Shown in pieces: positions 43,527-54,108 of a stretch of DNA of 64,000 nt. Source of the stretch: Methylocystis sp. B8. Its GTDB lineage: Bacteria > Pseudomonadota > Alphaproteobacteria > Rhizobiales > Beijerinckiaceae. The translations under genes were made by a program, and so were the position numbers. The stretch's first letter is position 1. The number at the start of each line of letters is the position of its first letter. A model generated the notes under the pieces. That model made no database searches, was not told the origin of the DNA, and saw only the letters and a program-made list of their open reading frames with translations. The stretch spans positions 310,001 through 374,000 of the forward strand of contig NZ_VBTZ01000001.1 of NCBI RefSeq assembly GCF_005771425.1, read 5' to 3'.

Positions 43527-44489
43527 TCAAGGGGTCAGTAGTTCGTGTACGCTGAACAGGTTCGCCTCATCTGTCCATACGCGCTGAGGAGCCCAGCCCG
43601 CAGATTGCGCCATCAAATGGAACTCCTCGATCGTGTATTTGTAAGCATTTTCGGTATGGATCGTTTCTCCGGCGCGAAATCGGAATCTTCGGCCTTTCAC
43701 CCAAACATCCTGATCGCTTGAGCTGATAAGATGCATTTCGATGCGTCCTTCGAACGGCTCGTAGATCGCTGCATGGCGAAAGTTATTGAGATCGAACGTG
43801 CCGTCGAGTTCACGGTTGATGCGCGCCAGCAGATTAAGATTGAATGCAGCGGTGACGCCATTCGCGTCGTTATAGGCTTGAACGAGCTGGCGAACGTCTT
43901 TCTTCAGATCGACGCCAATGATCAACCTGCCGCTTGGCGAGAGCGTTCCCCGCATCGCTCGCAACAATTGCGTCGCCTCTGCGGGGCCGAAATTGCCGAT
44001 GGTCGATCCAGGAAAAAATCCGAGTCTTGGTCGCTTCGCTAGTTCGATCGGCAGTTCGATTGGATGCGAAAAATCAGCCGCGGCCGGCTGTATGTTAAGT
44101 CGTGGAAATCGAACCGTAAGCCGTTTCCGGGCGTCCGAAAGAGCGCTCTCCGAGATGTCGACTGGCGCATAGGCGTACAGCTCTGGCAGTTCTCGAAGAA
44201 GAATTTCCGTTTTGATGCTCGAACCGGAACCGAATTCGACGAGAACGGTTTCCTCGGACTTCCCCTTAAGCATCTGCGTCGCGTTAGCTTCGAGAATGCC
44301 AATCTCGACTCTTGTCGGATAATATTCCGGTAGGCGCGTAATTTCTTCGAAAAGCGCGCTGCCTGTAGCGTCATAGAAAAAGCGACAGGGCAGACTCTTC
44401 CGCCGTCGGGACAGGCCCTCCAACACGCTGACGGCGAAGTCGTCCACTCGCGGCAGACTCGTCGCAAGGCGTTCGGTCGCCTCTGACAT
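43527..44489 (-). CDS. egtD: L-histidine N-alpha-methyltransferase EgtD
   Basis: EgtD trimethylates histidine to hercynine with three SAM molecules, the first step of ergothioneine synthesis. The 320 residues contain RRKSLPCRFFYDATGSALFE, the SAM motif VLVEFGSGSSIKTEILL, YAPVDISESAL, and FFPGSTIGNFGPAEA. The late IHTENAYKYTIEEF matches the histidine-binding end of EgtD. ATG at 44489 overlaps the egtB stop (TGATG), so the two are translationally coupled. Confidence 0.95.
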   Translation of the reverse strand: MSEATERLATSLPRVDDFAVSVLEGLSRRRKSLPCRFFYDATGSALFEEITRLPEYYPTRVEIGILEANATQMLKGKSEETVLVEFGSGSSIKTEILLRELPELYAYAPVDISESALSDARKRLTVRFPRLNIQPAAADFSHPIELPIELAKRPRLGFFPGSTIGNFGPAEATQLLRAMRGTLSPSGRLIIGVDLKKDVRQLVQAYNDANGVTAAFNLNLLARINRELDGTFDLNNFRHAAIYEPFEGRIEMHLISSSDQDVWVKGRRFRFRAGETIHTENAYKYTIEEFHLMAQSAGWAPQRVWTDEANLFSVHELLTP

Positions 44490-45796
44490 CAGTCGACCTC
44501 CCAAGCGAGGCGTAGGCCCATAAATTGCCAACGCTGGTGCGGGTAAAAGAAATTTCGGTAGCTCGCGCGGATGTGGCTTAGCGGCGTTACGCAAGAACCG
44601 CCACGCAATGCGTGCTGACCAACCATGAACTTGCCGTTGTATTCGCCCAGCGCTCCTTGAGGGGCGCGATAGCCCGGATAGGGCGAATAGGCGCTCTGCG
44701 TCCATTCCCACACATCGCCGAACATCTGCCGAGGCGACCCATTTGTTTCTGCTTCAGCTGGCATGGGACGCAATTCGGCCGTTTCGAGAAAATTTCCTCG
44801 CCTTGGCGATGTTATCGCTGCGACCTCCCATTCGAATTCGGTCGGCAACCGCTTGCCCGACCAGCGCGCAAAAGCGTCGGCTTCATAGTAGCTGACGTGC
44901 GCGACTGGCGCATCGAGACGAAGCGGCTGCAATCCTTCTAGCGACATCCCAAGCCACTCTCCGTCATGCGTTTCCCAGTAGAGTGGCGCATGCCAGTTCT
45001 CGCGATTGACCGCCGCCCAGCCGTCCGACAGCCATAGGGTCGCCGTTTCGTAACCGCCGTCGGCAATGAATTCCAACCATTCCCAGTTTGTGACCAGGCG
45101 GTCGGCGAGTCGGAACGGATGGATCAGCGCATCGTGACGAGGCTGCTCATTATCCCATGCAAAACCGCTTCCTTCGTAGCCGATCTGATAGACGCCGCCC
45201 GGAAAATCAATCCAGCACGCCGGCTCAAGCGGCGCGCCGCCTATGGAGCGGAAGCGCGTTGGTCGGTAGGCCGGCCTCAAGGGGTTGGCGGCGAAAAGCG
45301 AGAGGATGTCTGTGAGCATCAGCTCCTGATGCTGCTGCTCGTGATTGATCCCGATATCGAGCCTATGGGCTAAGCCCGGCGGTAAGTTGGTTTGATCAGC
45401 AAGGAGCTTCGCCAACGCCAAATCGACATGCTCGCGATAGGCGAGAATTCGATCGAGCGACGGCCGAGTAAGAAGCCCACGCTTTGGGCGCGGCTGCCGG
45501 GGACCCTGGCGCTCATAGTAGGAATTGAAGCAATAATTGAACGCTTCATCGAACAGCCGATAGCCCGGCAGGTAGGGCGCCAAGACAAAGGTTTCAAAGA
45601 ACCAAGTCGTATGAGCGAGATGCCATTTGGTCGGGCTGGCGTCCTCCATCGCTTGGACGACCATATCTTCAGCGCTGAGCGGATCCGCAAGTTCGATCGA
45701 ACGCTTGCGCGTCTCAAAAAGGCGATCGCCCAAGGCGCTGCAGGCGCTCGTAGGGCGCTGCGGATCCGGGGTCAAAACCAATCCATGCATCAACAT
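44489..45796 (-). CDS. egtB: Hercynine oxygenase / sulfoxide synthase EgtB
   Basis: EgtB is a non-haem iron enzyme that joins hercynine to gamma-glutamylcysteine or cysteine through C-S bond formation. The N-terminal DinB-like domain has the iron ligands His in WHLAHTTWFFETF and HEQQHQE (HxxxHxE). The C-terminal formylglycine-generating-enzyme-like domain spans about 195-435 (FGDVWEWTQSAYSPYPGY, ALRGGSCVTPLSHIRASYRNF). It has 435 residues, normal length. A GGAG sits just upstream; a second ATG two codons in is an alternative. The separate C-S lyase (egtE) and amidohydrolase (egtC) are not here. Confidence 0.95.
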   Translation of the reverse strand: MLMHGLVLTPDPQRPTSACSALGDRLFETRKRSIELADPLSAEDMVVQAMEDASPTKWHLAHTTWFFETFVLAPYLPGYRLFDEAFNYCFNSYYERQGPRQPRPKRGLLTRPSLDRILAYREHVDLALAKLLADQTNLPPGLAHRLDIGINHEQQHQELMLTDILSLFAANPLRPAYRPTRFRSIGGAPLEPACWIDFPGGVYQIGYEGSGFAWDNEQPRHDALIHPFRLADRLVTNWEWLEFIADGGYETATLWLSDGWAAVNRENWHAPLYWETHDGEWLGMSLEGLQPLRLDAPVAHVSYYEADAFARWSGKRLPTEFEWEVAAITSPRRGNFLETAELRPMPAEAETNGSPRQMFGDVWEWTQSAYSPYPGYRAPQGALGEYNGKFMVGQHALRGGSCVTPLSHIRASYRNFFYPHQRWQFMGLRLAWEVD

Positions 45797-45895
45797 ATCT
45801 CCGGGGAGCGCGCCGAGTTCAAGCGGCTGAGACGGACAAGGAGCATATAGGGCGAAGCGTAGACTAAAGTCTGGGTCCGAAAACCTCGATTGTCA

Positions 45896-46613
45896 TCAGC
45901 CGTCGAGTTCCGGGTAATGACGAAATATTCCTTGCTCGTTGAATTTCACCCGGCGATCGCTAGCGAGATATGCGCAAATGCGCGGGCGTTGCGCGACTGT
46001 CATACGAAGGCGGGCCACTCGCGGCGTCTCGGCGAGAACCGCTCGCGATTTCTTTGGGAAGGCGTAGAGCAGGCCTTCGACGACTTGAAACAGAGAAAGA
46101 TCGGCGTAGCTAAGGGCACTGCCTACAAGATGCGCGTCGCCGTCGCGATTGCGGGCGAGGATGGTTTCGAACCAATCAAAATACTTTTGTATGCGTTCCT
46201 CGCGAAAACCCTTTGCTCGGCGTAAAGCCTCGGGTTTCTGCTCCTCATAGTACAGATCGGCGCCCAAGGGATGGTGGCTATCGTGGGCCTCGCTGACGAG
46301 ATCGGCGATGGTCAGCTGAATTTGGTGAGCCCAAAAGTCTGCTGGCCGCATCTTTAGGGGCGAGACCGTGACGATCGCCCAGATAGAGAAGTATCGCGGC
46401 GGTTTGACCGATGATCACATCTCCGTCTTTCAAGAACGGCGGCGCGAACGACGGATGGGTGACGTCGGTCCGTTCAAAAAAATCTAGAAGCGTCGCCTCG
46501 CCCTGTCGTTTGCGCGCGACATCAATGTAGTTGGCCCCGGCTTCTTCCAACACAAGTCGGACGAACTCTCCGCGTCCCTGAATGCCGGGCCAATAATAGA
46601 GCTCGTAGGTCAT
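45896..46613 (-). pseudogene. Glutathione S-transferase gene with a frameshift
   Basis: The N-terminal thioredoxin-like domain starts at 46613 (MTYELYYWPGIQGRGEFVRL) and stays open to LGDRHGLAPKDAASR. The all-helical C-terminal domain continues in another frame (AHQIQLTIADLVSEAHD to HYPELDG). The break falls at a run of four A on the plus strand (46333-46336). Removing one base restores AASRLWAHQIQLT, the expected family sequence. Both halves are otherwise well preserved, so this is either a very recent pseudogene or an error in the sequence. It would be a soluble GST of about 239 residues. Confidence 0.85.
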
Positions 46614-46803
46614 GGCTGAGCCGCAGCGTGTGGGCGCTTGTCGAGCGCGGCGTTGAATTGGGTGATTTATGCGTTTCAAATATCGTTTGAGGGGCGCGGA
46701 TCAAGGTTGCGCGGAGCGCGCCGGAAGCGGTGGCGCCCAGGTCCCTAATGGCTTGGGAAGCGCCCCGTGACTAAAACGAGCTAGGATCAGCGAATTAGAG
46801 CTT

Positions 46804-46879
<76 letters not shown>

Positions 46880-46998
46880 GTTCTCTTCGGACGTCTCTTG
46901 GGGGAGGTCCGGACGGCTCAACGCCGTCGCGCGCTGTATAGTTCAGCCGCGCGTCGCCCGCAAGCCCGTCAAAAAATGCGACATGGCCGAACGGCCGG

Positions 46999-47373
46999 TC
47001 AGCGCTTTTCTGGGAGAAAGGAATTCACCGTCTCCAAGAATTTCGCCACGGAAATCGGTTTCGACAGATAGGCCTCACAGCCGCCCTGAAGGATTTTTTC
47101 CTCGTCGCCTTTCATCGCGAAGGCGGTGATCGCGACCACGGGTATGTCGCGCAAATTTTCGTCTTCTTTGAGCATGCGTGTGACTTCCAAACCGCTAACC
47201 TCCGGTAACTGAATGTCCATCAGGATGAGATCAGGCCGGTGGCTTCGCGCCAAGGAAATCGCCTCAAAGCCGCTTTTTGTACATAGCGTCGCATAGCCGT
47301 TCGATTCCAGAAGGTCGTTGAAGAGCTTCATGTTGAGCTCATTGTCCTCGACGATGAGGATTGTCTTGGTCAT
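46999..47373 (-). CDS. divK: Single-domain response regulator DivK
   Basis: DivK is the diffusible receiver that links polar kinases (DivJ, PleC, DivL) to CtrA control of the alphaproteobacterial cell cycle. The 124-residue protein is one receiver domain with acidic pocket E9/D10, phosphoacceptor D53 (in [10 protein letters not shown]), and the conserved SKPIS lysine. The N-terminus [20 protein letters not shown] and the [19 protein letters not shown] stretch are nearly those of Caulobacter DivK. No output domain is present. pleD, its frequent neighbour, is not adjacent. It is divergent from glcD. Confidence 0.93.
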   Translation of the reverse strand: MTKTILIVEDNELNMKLFNDLLESNGYATLCTKSGFEAISLARSHRPDLILMDIQLPEVSGLEVTRMLKEDENLRDIPVVAITAFAMKGDEEKILQGGCEAYLSKPISVAKFLETVNSFLPEKR

Positions 47374-47614
47374 GCCCTTGGGCCCGTTTTCCGGCGTACG
47401 ATCAGTCTCGGCCGTAGCATAGGCAGATTAATGAAAAGCGCCAAAAATCCGCGCATTGTTAAAGATTAAGGGCTCGCGGCGCGCTTGCGTGTAATACGCC
47501 GCTCGACTAAACCCCTTGGAAAAGCGAGCGCCGCACGAGGGATCATGCCGCCCCGCCGGTAGGCGAAAGCTGTAGCGTTAGCGGCGCTCTTGCTTGCGTT
47601 GGAGGCGCGAGTCG

Positions 47615-49108
47615 ATGACGCTCCTCATGCCGACGCCTGAGCCAGCGATCATGTCGCAACGCGGCGAACTGATCGCGCGTCTTGGGGCCATTCTGCCTAG
47701 CGAAAGCCTGATCGTCGACGAGGTCTCACGTCGCGCCTATGAATGTGACGCCTTCACCATGTATCGGGCGCTTCCGCTCGTCGTCGCGTTGCCGGGGAAT
47801 GTCGAGCAGGTCCGCGCCATCATGGCGCTTGCCGCCGAAATGAACGTCAAGGTCGTGCCCCGCGGCGCCGGCACGTCGCTGTCCGGCGGCTCCATGCCGC
47901 TTGAGGACGGCATTCTTCTCGGCATGTCCAAATTCAACCGGATCCTCGAAATCGACTATGAAAACCGCTGCGCGCGCGTTCAGCCGGGCGTTCAAAACCT
48001 GGCGATCTCGAAAGCCGTTGAAGCGCAAGGCTTCTACTATGCGCCGGATCCGTCGTCGCAGATCGCCTGTTCGATCGGCGGCAATGTCGCTGAGAACGCG
48101 GGCGGCGTTCACTGCCTGAAATACGGCCTGACGACCAACAACATACTCGGGCTCGAAGTCGTGTTGATGGGCGGCGACCTCATCAGGCTCGGCGGCAAGC
48201 ATCTCGACAGCGAGGGCTATGACCTGATCGGGCTGATGACAGGCTCCGAAGGATTGCTTGGCGTCGTCACGGAGGTGGTCGTGCGGCTCTTGCAAAAGCC
48301 GCCTGTGGCGCGGGGGCTGCTGCTCGGCTTTGCCAGCGTGACGGCTGGCGCCCGCTGTGTTGGCGCGATCATTGCGCGCGGCGTCATACCCGCTGGCCTT
48401 GAAATGATGGACAGAGCGACAATCCATGCCGTCGAACGCTTCCAGCCTTGCGGCTATCCGCTCGACGCCGAAGCGCTGGTCATCGTTGAACTGGACGGAA
48501 CGCCGGCGGAAGTCGATCACCTCGTTAGCGTAGTGCAGGATATTGCGCGCGAAGAAGGCGCGACGACGATACGCGCGTCCACGAGCGAGGCCGAGCGGCT
48601 GCAGTTCTGGGCCGGACGCAAGAACGCCTTTCCAGCCGTGAGCTGTATCGCGCCCGACTATCTCTGCATGGACGGCACGATTCCGCGGGCGCGGCTGCCG
48701 GAAGCGCTTGCCGGCATGGAACGGCTCGCCAAGGAGCAGGGGCTGAGCGTCGCCAACGTATTTCATGCCGGCGACGGCAATCTCCATCCGCTCATTCTCT
48801 ACGACGCGTCAAAAGAGGGGGACGTTGAACGCGCGGAAAAGCTCGGTTTCGACATTTTGCGCCTGTGCGTTTCGCTCGGCGGCGTTCTCACCGGCGAGCA
48901 TGGCGTTGGCGTCGAGAAGCGTGACCTCATGGGCGAGATGTTCAGCGACGTGGATCTCGAGCAGCAGATGCGGCTCAAATGCGCCTTTGACCCGGCCGGC
49001 CGACTCAACCCTGGCAAGGTGTTTCCAACGCTGCATCGTTGCGCCGAGTTCGGGATGATGCATGTCGCAGGCGGAAAAATGCCATTTCCCGATCTGCCGA
49101 GATTCTAA
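47615..49108 (+). CDS. glcD: Glycolate oxidase subunit GlcD (FAD)
   Basis: GlcD is the FAD-linked catalytic subunit of the membrane-associated glycolate dehydrogenase that turns glycolate into glyoxylate. The 497-residue protein has the FAD-binding PCMH motif VVPRGAGTSLSGGSMPLEDG and CSIGGNVAENAGGVHCLKYG. The C-terminal domain contains VFHAGDGNLHPLILYD and TGEHGVGVEKRDLM (metal/substrate histidines). ATG at 47615 has GGAGG at 47601-47605. A TTG seven codons upstream also opens the frame. It overlaps glcE by one base. Confidence 0.95.
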   Translation: MTLLMPTPEPAIMSQRGELIARLGAILPSESLIVDEVSRRAYECDAFTMYRALPLVVALPGNVEQVRAIMALAAEMNVKVVPRGAGTSLSGGSMPLEDGILLGMSKFNRILEIDYENRCARVQPGVQNLAISKAVEAQGFYYAPDPSSQIACSIGGNVAENAGGVHCLKYGLTTNNILGLEVVLMGGDLIRLGGKHLDSEGYDLIGLMTGSEGLLGVVTEVVVRLLQKPPVARGLLLGFASVTAGARCVGAIIARGVIPAGLEMMDRATIHAVERFQPCGYPLDAEALVIVELDGTPAEVDHLVSVVQDIAREEGATTIRASTSEAERLQFWAGRKNAFPAVSCIAPDYLCMDGTIPRARLPEALAGMERLAKEQGLSVANVFHAGDGNLHPLILYDASKEGDVERAEKLGFDILRLCVSLGGVLTGEHGVGVEKRDLMGEMFSDVDLEQQMRLKCAFDPAGRLNPGKVFPTLHRCAEFGMMHVAGGKMPFPDLPRF

Positions 49109-50325
49109 TGATGCAGGCCGCATTGGCGACGCTCGAAATCCGCGATGAGTCTGACGCCGTAGATGCGATCTGTGCAGCGAATGCGAAAGGCGTCTCCTGC
49201 GCGATCGTCGGCGGCGGCTCCAAATCTCAGCTCGGGCGCTGCGCGCCGCAAACGCAGGCGCTCTCCACCCCGGCGCTCGCCGGCGTGACGCTCTATGAGC
49301 CCAACGAGCTCGTGCTCTCGGCCCGCGCCGGCACGCGTTTGAGCGAGATCGAAGCGCTGCTTGAGAACAATGGGCAACAACTTGCTTTCGAGCCCATGGA
49401 TTATGGACCGCTTCTCGGTGCAGAGGCGGGCTACGCGACGATCGGCGGCGTCATCGCGGCGAACGCTTCCGGTCCGCGGCGGATTAAGGCGGGAGCGGCG
49501 CGAGACCATTTGCTTGGATTCCGCTGCGTCACCGGACGTGGCGAGCAGGTGAAATCAGGCGGCCGGGTCATGAAGAACGTCACCGGCTACGACCTCTCGA
49601 AACTTGTCTGCGGTTCCTATGGCACGCTGGCGCTTCTGACGGAGCTGACGCTCAAGGTGCTCCCCAAGTCGGAGACGGAATGCACGCTGCTGGCGATCGG
49701 CGCTGATGAGGCGGAGAGCCTTGCGCTCTTGCGCCGCGCCACTGCAACGCCCTGTGAACCTTCGTCGCTCGCGATGCTGCCCGCCGGCGTCGCCTTGGCC
49801 TTAGACGCCGATGCGGCCGCGATACGCCTCGAAGGTCCGACGATATCCGTGACGGCCCGCCGCGACGATCTCGTTGCGCGTTTGTCTGGCGGCGGCGTTC
49901 GATTTGAGACGCTGGACGAACGCGATTCGACGACGCTTTGGAGAGGGCTGCGTGACGCCGCTCCGATTGCCGCGCAGGTCGGCCAAGTCTGGCGCATTTC
50001 CGTGGCGCCCACCGAAGGTTTTGCCGTCGTTGAGCGCATTCGCCGCGCAGGCGTGCCCTTGCTTGCGCATTTCTACGACTGGGCGGGCGGACTGATATGG
50101 CTGTGCGTCGAAACCACGTCGGACGCATACGCCGCCGTAGTGCGCGCCGCCGTCGATGTTAGCGGCGGCCATGCGACTCTCATTCGGGCGAGCCAAGAGA
50201 CGCGTACGATTGTCGACGTCTTCCATCCGCAACCGGCGGCGCTCGCGGCGCTGACGCGCCGCGTCAAGGAAAGTTTCGATCCCGCGCATATTTTGGAGCG
50301 TGGTCGAATGCGCGCGGAGTTCTAA
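49108..50325 (+). CDS. glcE: Glycolate oxidase subunit GlcE
   Basis: GlcE is the second FAD-binding subunit of glycolate oxidase. The 405 residues contain the FAD_binding_4 core (TIGGVIAANASGPRRIKAG; GGRVMKNVTGYDLSKLVCGS) but a shorter substrate domain than GlcD. It starts at TAATG (49108) overlapping glcD, with a second ATG immediately after. It lies 5 bases before glcF. Confidence 0.94.
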   Translation: MMQAALATLEIRDESDAVDAICAANAKGVSCAIVGGGSKSQLGRCAPQTQALSTPALAGVTLYEPNELVLSARAGTRLSEIEALLENNGQQLAFEPMDYGPLLGAEAGYATIGGVIAANASGPRRIKAGAARDHLLGFRCVTGRGEQVKSGGRVMKNVTGYDLSKLVCGSYGTLALLTELTLKVLPKSETECTLLAIGADEAESLALLRRATATPCEPSSLAMLPAGVALALDADAAAIRLEGPTISVTARRDDLVARLSGGGVRFETLDERDSTTLWRGLRDAAPIAAQVGQVWRISVAPTEGFAVVERIRRAGVPLLAHFYDWAGGLIWLCVETTSDAYAAVVRAAVDVSGGHATLIRASQETRTIVDVFHPQPAALAALTRRVKESFDPAHILERGRMRAEF

Positions 50326-50330
50326 AAGCG

Positions 50331-51617
50331 ATGCAGACGTTCTTTTCCCTGCGCGCTTTGGCCGATCCCGACATGGCCGAAACTGAGAAGATACTGCGCG
50401 CCTGCGTGCATTGCGGCTTCTGCTCGGCGACTTGCCCGACCTATCTTCTCACCGGCGACGAACTCGATGGGCCGCGCGGCCGAATCTATCTCATAAAAGA
50501 GATGTTTGAAAAGGAGCGGCCGGCTGACGCTCAAACCGCGCTTCACATCGATCGCTGCCTGTCCTGCCTCTCCTGCATGACGACATGTCCATCGGGGGTG
50601 CATTTCATGCATCTCGTCGATCACGCGCGCGCGCATATTGAGGAAACATACCGGCGGCCCTTTGTGGAGCGCGCCATGCGCGCGGCGCTCGCTTTCGTGT
50701 TGCCGCGGCCTTCTGTGGCCCGTCAGCCGTTTCGCCTTGCGGCGGCCATGCGTCCCTTGGCGCGCTTGCTGCCGCGGCGGCTCGCGGCCCCGTTGGCGCT
50801 CGCGCCGGCGCGTGTCCCAGCTCCTTCCAAAACCGATCTTCCGCAGGTTTTCGCCGCTCAGGGTGTCCACAAGATGCGCGTCGCGCTGCTCAACGGCTGC
50901 GTTCAGACGGTAATCGACACTTCGATCAATGAGGCGACCATACGGCTCCTGACTCGCCACGGCGTCGAAGTCGTTGTCGCAAAGGGCGCCGGCTGCTGTG
51001 GCGCGTTGCCGCATCACCTCGGGAAGGTTGAAGCCTCGCTAGGCTATGCGCGCGCCAACATCGAAGCCTGGATGCGCGAAGTCGAAACTGGCGGACTCGA
51101 CCATATCGTCATCAACGCCTCGGGTTGCGGCACGAGCGTGAAGGACTATGGCCATATGTTCCGCAATGATCCGACTCTCGCGGATAAGGCTGCGCATATC
51201 TCGTCGCTCGCGAAAGACGTAACGGAACTTTTGGAAGAGATCGGCTTCGCATCCTCGGGCGACGCGCCGAAACTTCGGGTCGCCTATCATTCGGCGTGCT
51301 CTCTTCAACATGGGCAGAAGATATCGCAAGAGCCGGTAGCGCTTCTCCACGCGGCGGGCTTTGAGGTCGTCGACGTTCCAGAAGGTCATATCTGCTGCGG
51401 TTCGGCAGGGACCTATAATGTGCTGCAACCAGATTTCGCGGGAGAGCTACGATCGCGAAAGGTCGCCAATATCGAGAGCGTCGCGCCAGACATCGTCGCC
51501 GCGGGCAATATCGGCTGCATCGTTCAAATCAGGTCGGGAACGCCAATTCCGGTCATGCATACGGTCGAATTGCTCGACTGGGCGAGCGGGGGACCGAGGC
51601 CTCCAGCGCTCGGCTAA
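50331..51617 (+). CDS. glcF: Glycolate oxidase iron-sulfur subunit GlcF
   Basis: GlcF carries electrons from GlcDE to the quinone pool. The 428-residue protein has two [4Fe-4S] sites: [16 protein letters not shown] near residue 24 and [17 protein letters not shown] near residue 76. Two CCG domains follow ([23 protein letters not shown]), as in heterodisulfide-reductase-like proteins. It completes glcDEF. Its stop overlaps the stop of the convergent trpS by three bases. Confidence 0.94.
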   Translation: MQTFFSLRALADPDMAETEKILRACVHCGFCSATCPTYLLTGDELDGPRGRIYLIKEMFEKERPADAQTALHIDRCLSCLSCMTTCPSGVHFMHLVDHARAHIEETYRRPFVERAMRAALAFVLPRPSVARQPFRLAAAMRPLARLLPRRLAAPLALAPARVPAPSKTDLPQVFAAQGVHKMRVALLNGCVQTVIDTSINEATIRLLTRHGVEVVVAKGAGCCGALPHHLGKVEASLGYARANIEAWMREVETGGLDHIVINASGCGTSVKDYGHMFRNDPTLADKAAHISSLAKDVTELLEEIGFASSGDAPKLRVAYHSACSLQHGQKISQEPVALLHAAGFEVVDVPEGHICCGSAGTYNVLQPDFAGELRSRKVANIESVAPDIVAAGNIGCIVQIRSGTPIPVMHTVELLDWASGGPRPPALG

Positions 51618-52648
51618 CGCAGAAACCCCACGATGTCCTTCACCGCATTCATATTCTCGCGGGCGATGGCGCGCGCGCGGTCCGCGCCGTCCCGGAGCAC
51701 GCCGTCGATATAGGTTTCATCCTCGCGGATACGGCGCATTTTATCGGTGATCGGCGCGAGTTTCGCGACGGCGAGATCGACAAGCGCGCTCTTGAAAGCC
51801 GAGAAGTTGGCGCCGCCAAATTCGCCGAGCACATCAGCCTTGCTGCGTCCGGAAAGCGCCGCGAATATGCCGACGAGATTGTCAGCTTCCGGGCGCCCTT
51901 CGAGCCCCTTTTCCTCGGAAGGCAAAGCGTCGGGATCGGTCTTCGCTTTTTTGACCTTCTGCGCGATCTGGTCGGCGTCGTCGGAAAGATTGATGCGCGA
52001 ATAATCGGAGGCGTCGGACTTCGACATTTTCTTGGTGCCGTCGCGCAGGCTCATCACCCGCGTCGCCGGGCCGGAGATCAGCGGCTCGGGCAGGGGAAAG
52101 AAGGCCTCGCCAAAGCCGTTGCGCGCAATCGATTCCGAGAAGTCATTGTTGAACTTCTGCGCAATGTCGCGCGCCAGTTCGAGATGTTGCTTCTGGTCGT
52201 CGCCGACAGGCACATGCGTCGCCCGGTAGATCAAAATATCGGCGGCCATCAGCACCGGATAGTCGAGCAGGCCCATGGAGGCGTTCTCGCGATCCTTGCC
52301 TGCCTTGTCCTTGAACTGGGTCATGCGATTGAGCCAGCCAATGCGCGCGACGCAGTTGAGCACCCAGGCGAGTTCAGCGTGCTCCGGCACCTGGCTCTGG
52401 TTGAAGACGATGTTCTCCTTGGGATCGATGCCGCAGGCGATAAAGGCGGCGGCGATCTCCCGCGTGTTCGCCTTCAGCGCGATCGGGTCCTGTGGCACGG
52501 TGATCGCGTGCAGGTCGACGACGCAATACATGCAGTCAAAGCTCTTCTGCAGCTCGACGAACTTAACGATGGCGCCGAGATAGTTGCCGAGATGCAGATT
52601 GCCGGTGGACTGCACGCCAGAGAAGACGCGCTGAGGGAAAGTTGACAT
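51614..52648 (-). CDS. trpS: Tryptophanyl-tRNA synthetase
   Basis: TrpS is a class I aminoacyl-tRNA synthetase that charges tRNA-Trp. The 344-residue protein has the HIGH-type motif [13 protein letters not shown] near residue 15 and the KMSKS loop in [24 protein letters not shown] and [20 protein letters not shown] are typical of bacterial TrpS. ATG at 52648 ([11 protein letters not shown]) is chosen over a longer frame because similarity starts there. It is downstream of hslU on the same strand, with 72 bases between. Confidence 0.96.
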   Translation of the reverse strand: MSTFPQRVFSGVQSTGNLHLGNYLGAIVKFVELQKSFDCMYCVVDLHAITVPQDPIALKANTREIAAAFIACGIDPKENIVFNQSQVPEHAELAWVLNCVARIGWLNRMTQFKDKAGKDRENASMGLLDYPVLMAADILIYRATHVPVGDDQKQHLELARDIAQKFNNDFSESIARNGFGEAFFPLPEPLISGPATRVMSLRDGTKKMSKSDASDYSRINLSDDADQIAQKVKKAKTDPDALPSEEKGLEGRPEADNLVGIFAALSGRSKADVLGEFGGANFSAFKSALVDLAVAKLAPITDKMRRIREDETYIDGVLRDGADRARAIARENMNAVKDIVGFLR

Positions 52649-52720
52649 GTGATCGGCCAGGGTTTTGCGTTTGGCCGGTCTTATGACGAACCGCAGCCCC
52701 TGGCGCAAGTGCCGTGCGCG

Positions 52721-54025
52721 TCACAAAATAAACCGGCTCAGATCCCTGTTCTTCGCCAGATCGCCGATGTGCTCCTCGACATAGGCGCCATCGATGACGA
52801 TTTTCTCGCCGGCGCGGTCGGAAGCGGAAAAGCTGATGTCATCGAGCACGCGCTCCATGACCGTTTGCAGACGCCGCGCGCCGATATTCTCGACAGAGGT
52901 GTTGACCTGCACGGCGATCTTCGCGATCGCGTCGACGGCTGACGGCGCGAATTCGAGCGTCACGCCCTCGGTGCCCATCAGCGCGGAATATTGCTTCGTC
53001 AGACAGGCCTCGGTTTCGGTGAGAATGCGGCGGAAGTCGTCTTCATTGAGCGAAGCAAGCTCGACGCGGATCGGAAGCCGTCCTTGAAGTTCCGGCAGAA
53101 GATCGGAAGGCTTCGCCACATGGAACGCGCCAGAGGCGATAAACAGGACGTGATCCGTCTTGACCGAGCCATGTTTCGTCGCGACCGTCGTGCCTTCTAT
53201 GAGCGGCAGCAGGTCGCGCTGAACGCCTTCCCGCGAGACGTCGGCGCCGCCGCGCCCTTCACGCGCACAAATCTTGTCCATCTCGTCGATGAAGACGATG
53301 CCGTTGTTCTCCACCTCGATGATCGCCTCGCGGACGCTCGCTTCCTGATCGATCAGCTTGTCGCTTTCCTCAGCGACGAGCGGCCCTTGCGCCTCCTTCA
53401 CTGAAAGCTTGCGCGGCTTTCCGCGCTGCATCGCCTTGCCGAAAATATCGCCAAGCGAAAAAGCGGACACGCTCGCGCCGGGCATATTCGGCAGTTCGAA
53501 CATCGGCATTGAGGGACCCGATTGGGTCAACTCGATCTCGATCTCCTTCTCATCGAGCTCGCCGCTGCGAAGTCGGCGGCGGAAGGTCTCGCGCGTACTG
53601 GGCGAGGCGGCGGGGCCGACTAGCGCGTCAAGCGTGCGCTCTTCCGCCGCTTGCTGTGCGCGCGCCTGCACGTCTTTACGGCGGCGCTCCTTGACCATCA
53701 CGATGGCGACTTCAATGAGATCGCGCACGATCTGTTCAACGTCGCGGCCCACATAGCCAACTTCGGTGAATTTCGTCGCCTCGACTTTCAGGAAGGGCGC
53801 GCTGGCGAGACGGGCGAGGCGGCGGGCGATTTCGGTCTTGCCGCATCCGGTCGGGCCGATCATGAGAATATTCTTGGGCAGCACCTCTTCGCGCATCTGA
53901 CCTTCAAGCTGAAGCCGCCGCCAGCGGTTGCGCAGCGCGATCGCTACCGCGCGCTTGGCGTCGTTTTGCCCGACGATAAAGCGATCAAGTTCGGAAACGA
54001 TCTCGCGAGGCGAGAAATCGGACAT
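52721..54025 (-). CDS. hslU: ATP-dependent protease ATPase subunit HslU
   Basis: HslU is the AAA+ unfoldase that feeds substrates into the HslV peptidase. The 434 residues show [20 protein letters not shown], Walker [16 protein letters not shown] near residue 58, the GYVGRD pore motif, Walker [12 protein letters not shown], and the family end [12 protein letters not shown] that docks into HslV. It lies downstream of hslV across an 83-base spacer with a hairpin, the expected order. Confidence 0.97.
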   Translation of the reverse strand: MSDFSPREIVSELDRFIVGQNDAKRAVAIALRNRWRRLQLEGQMREEVLPKNILMIGPTGCGKTEIARRLARLASAPFLKVEATKFTEVGYVGRDVEQIVRDLIEVAIVMVKERRRKDVQARAQQAAEERTLDALVGPAASPSTRETFRRRLRSGELDEKEIEIELTQSGPSMPMFELPNMPGASVSAFSLGDIFGKAMQRGKPRKLSVKEAQGPLVAEESDKLIDQEASVREAIIEVENNGIVFIDEMDKICAREGRGGADVSREGVQRDLLPLIEGTTVATKHGSVKTDHVLFIASGAFHVAKPSDLLPELQGRLPIRVELASLNEDDFRRILTETEACLTKQYSALMGTEGVTLEFAPSAVDAIAKIAVQVNTSVENIGARRLQTVMERVLDDISFSASDRAGEKIVIDGAYVEEHIGDLAKNRDLSRFIL

Positions 54026-54064
54026 GGGAAGTTCCTTCGGAACGGCAGTGGGCAGTAAGCAATC

Positions 54065-54108
54065 GGCAGTCGGATCATCCTACCGCCGACCGACGACGGC
54101 CGACTGCC
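54065..54108. repeat. Hairpin between hslV and hslU
   Basis: GGCAGTCGG (54065-54073) and CCGACTGCC (54100-54108) form a perfect 9-bp stem directly after the hslV stop. The spacer also carries further GGCAGT-like copies. It could be a REP-like element, or a stem that protects or attenuates the transcript between hslV and hslU. Confidence 0.55.
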
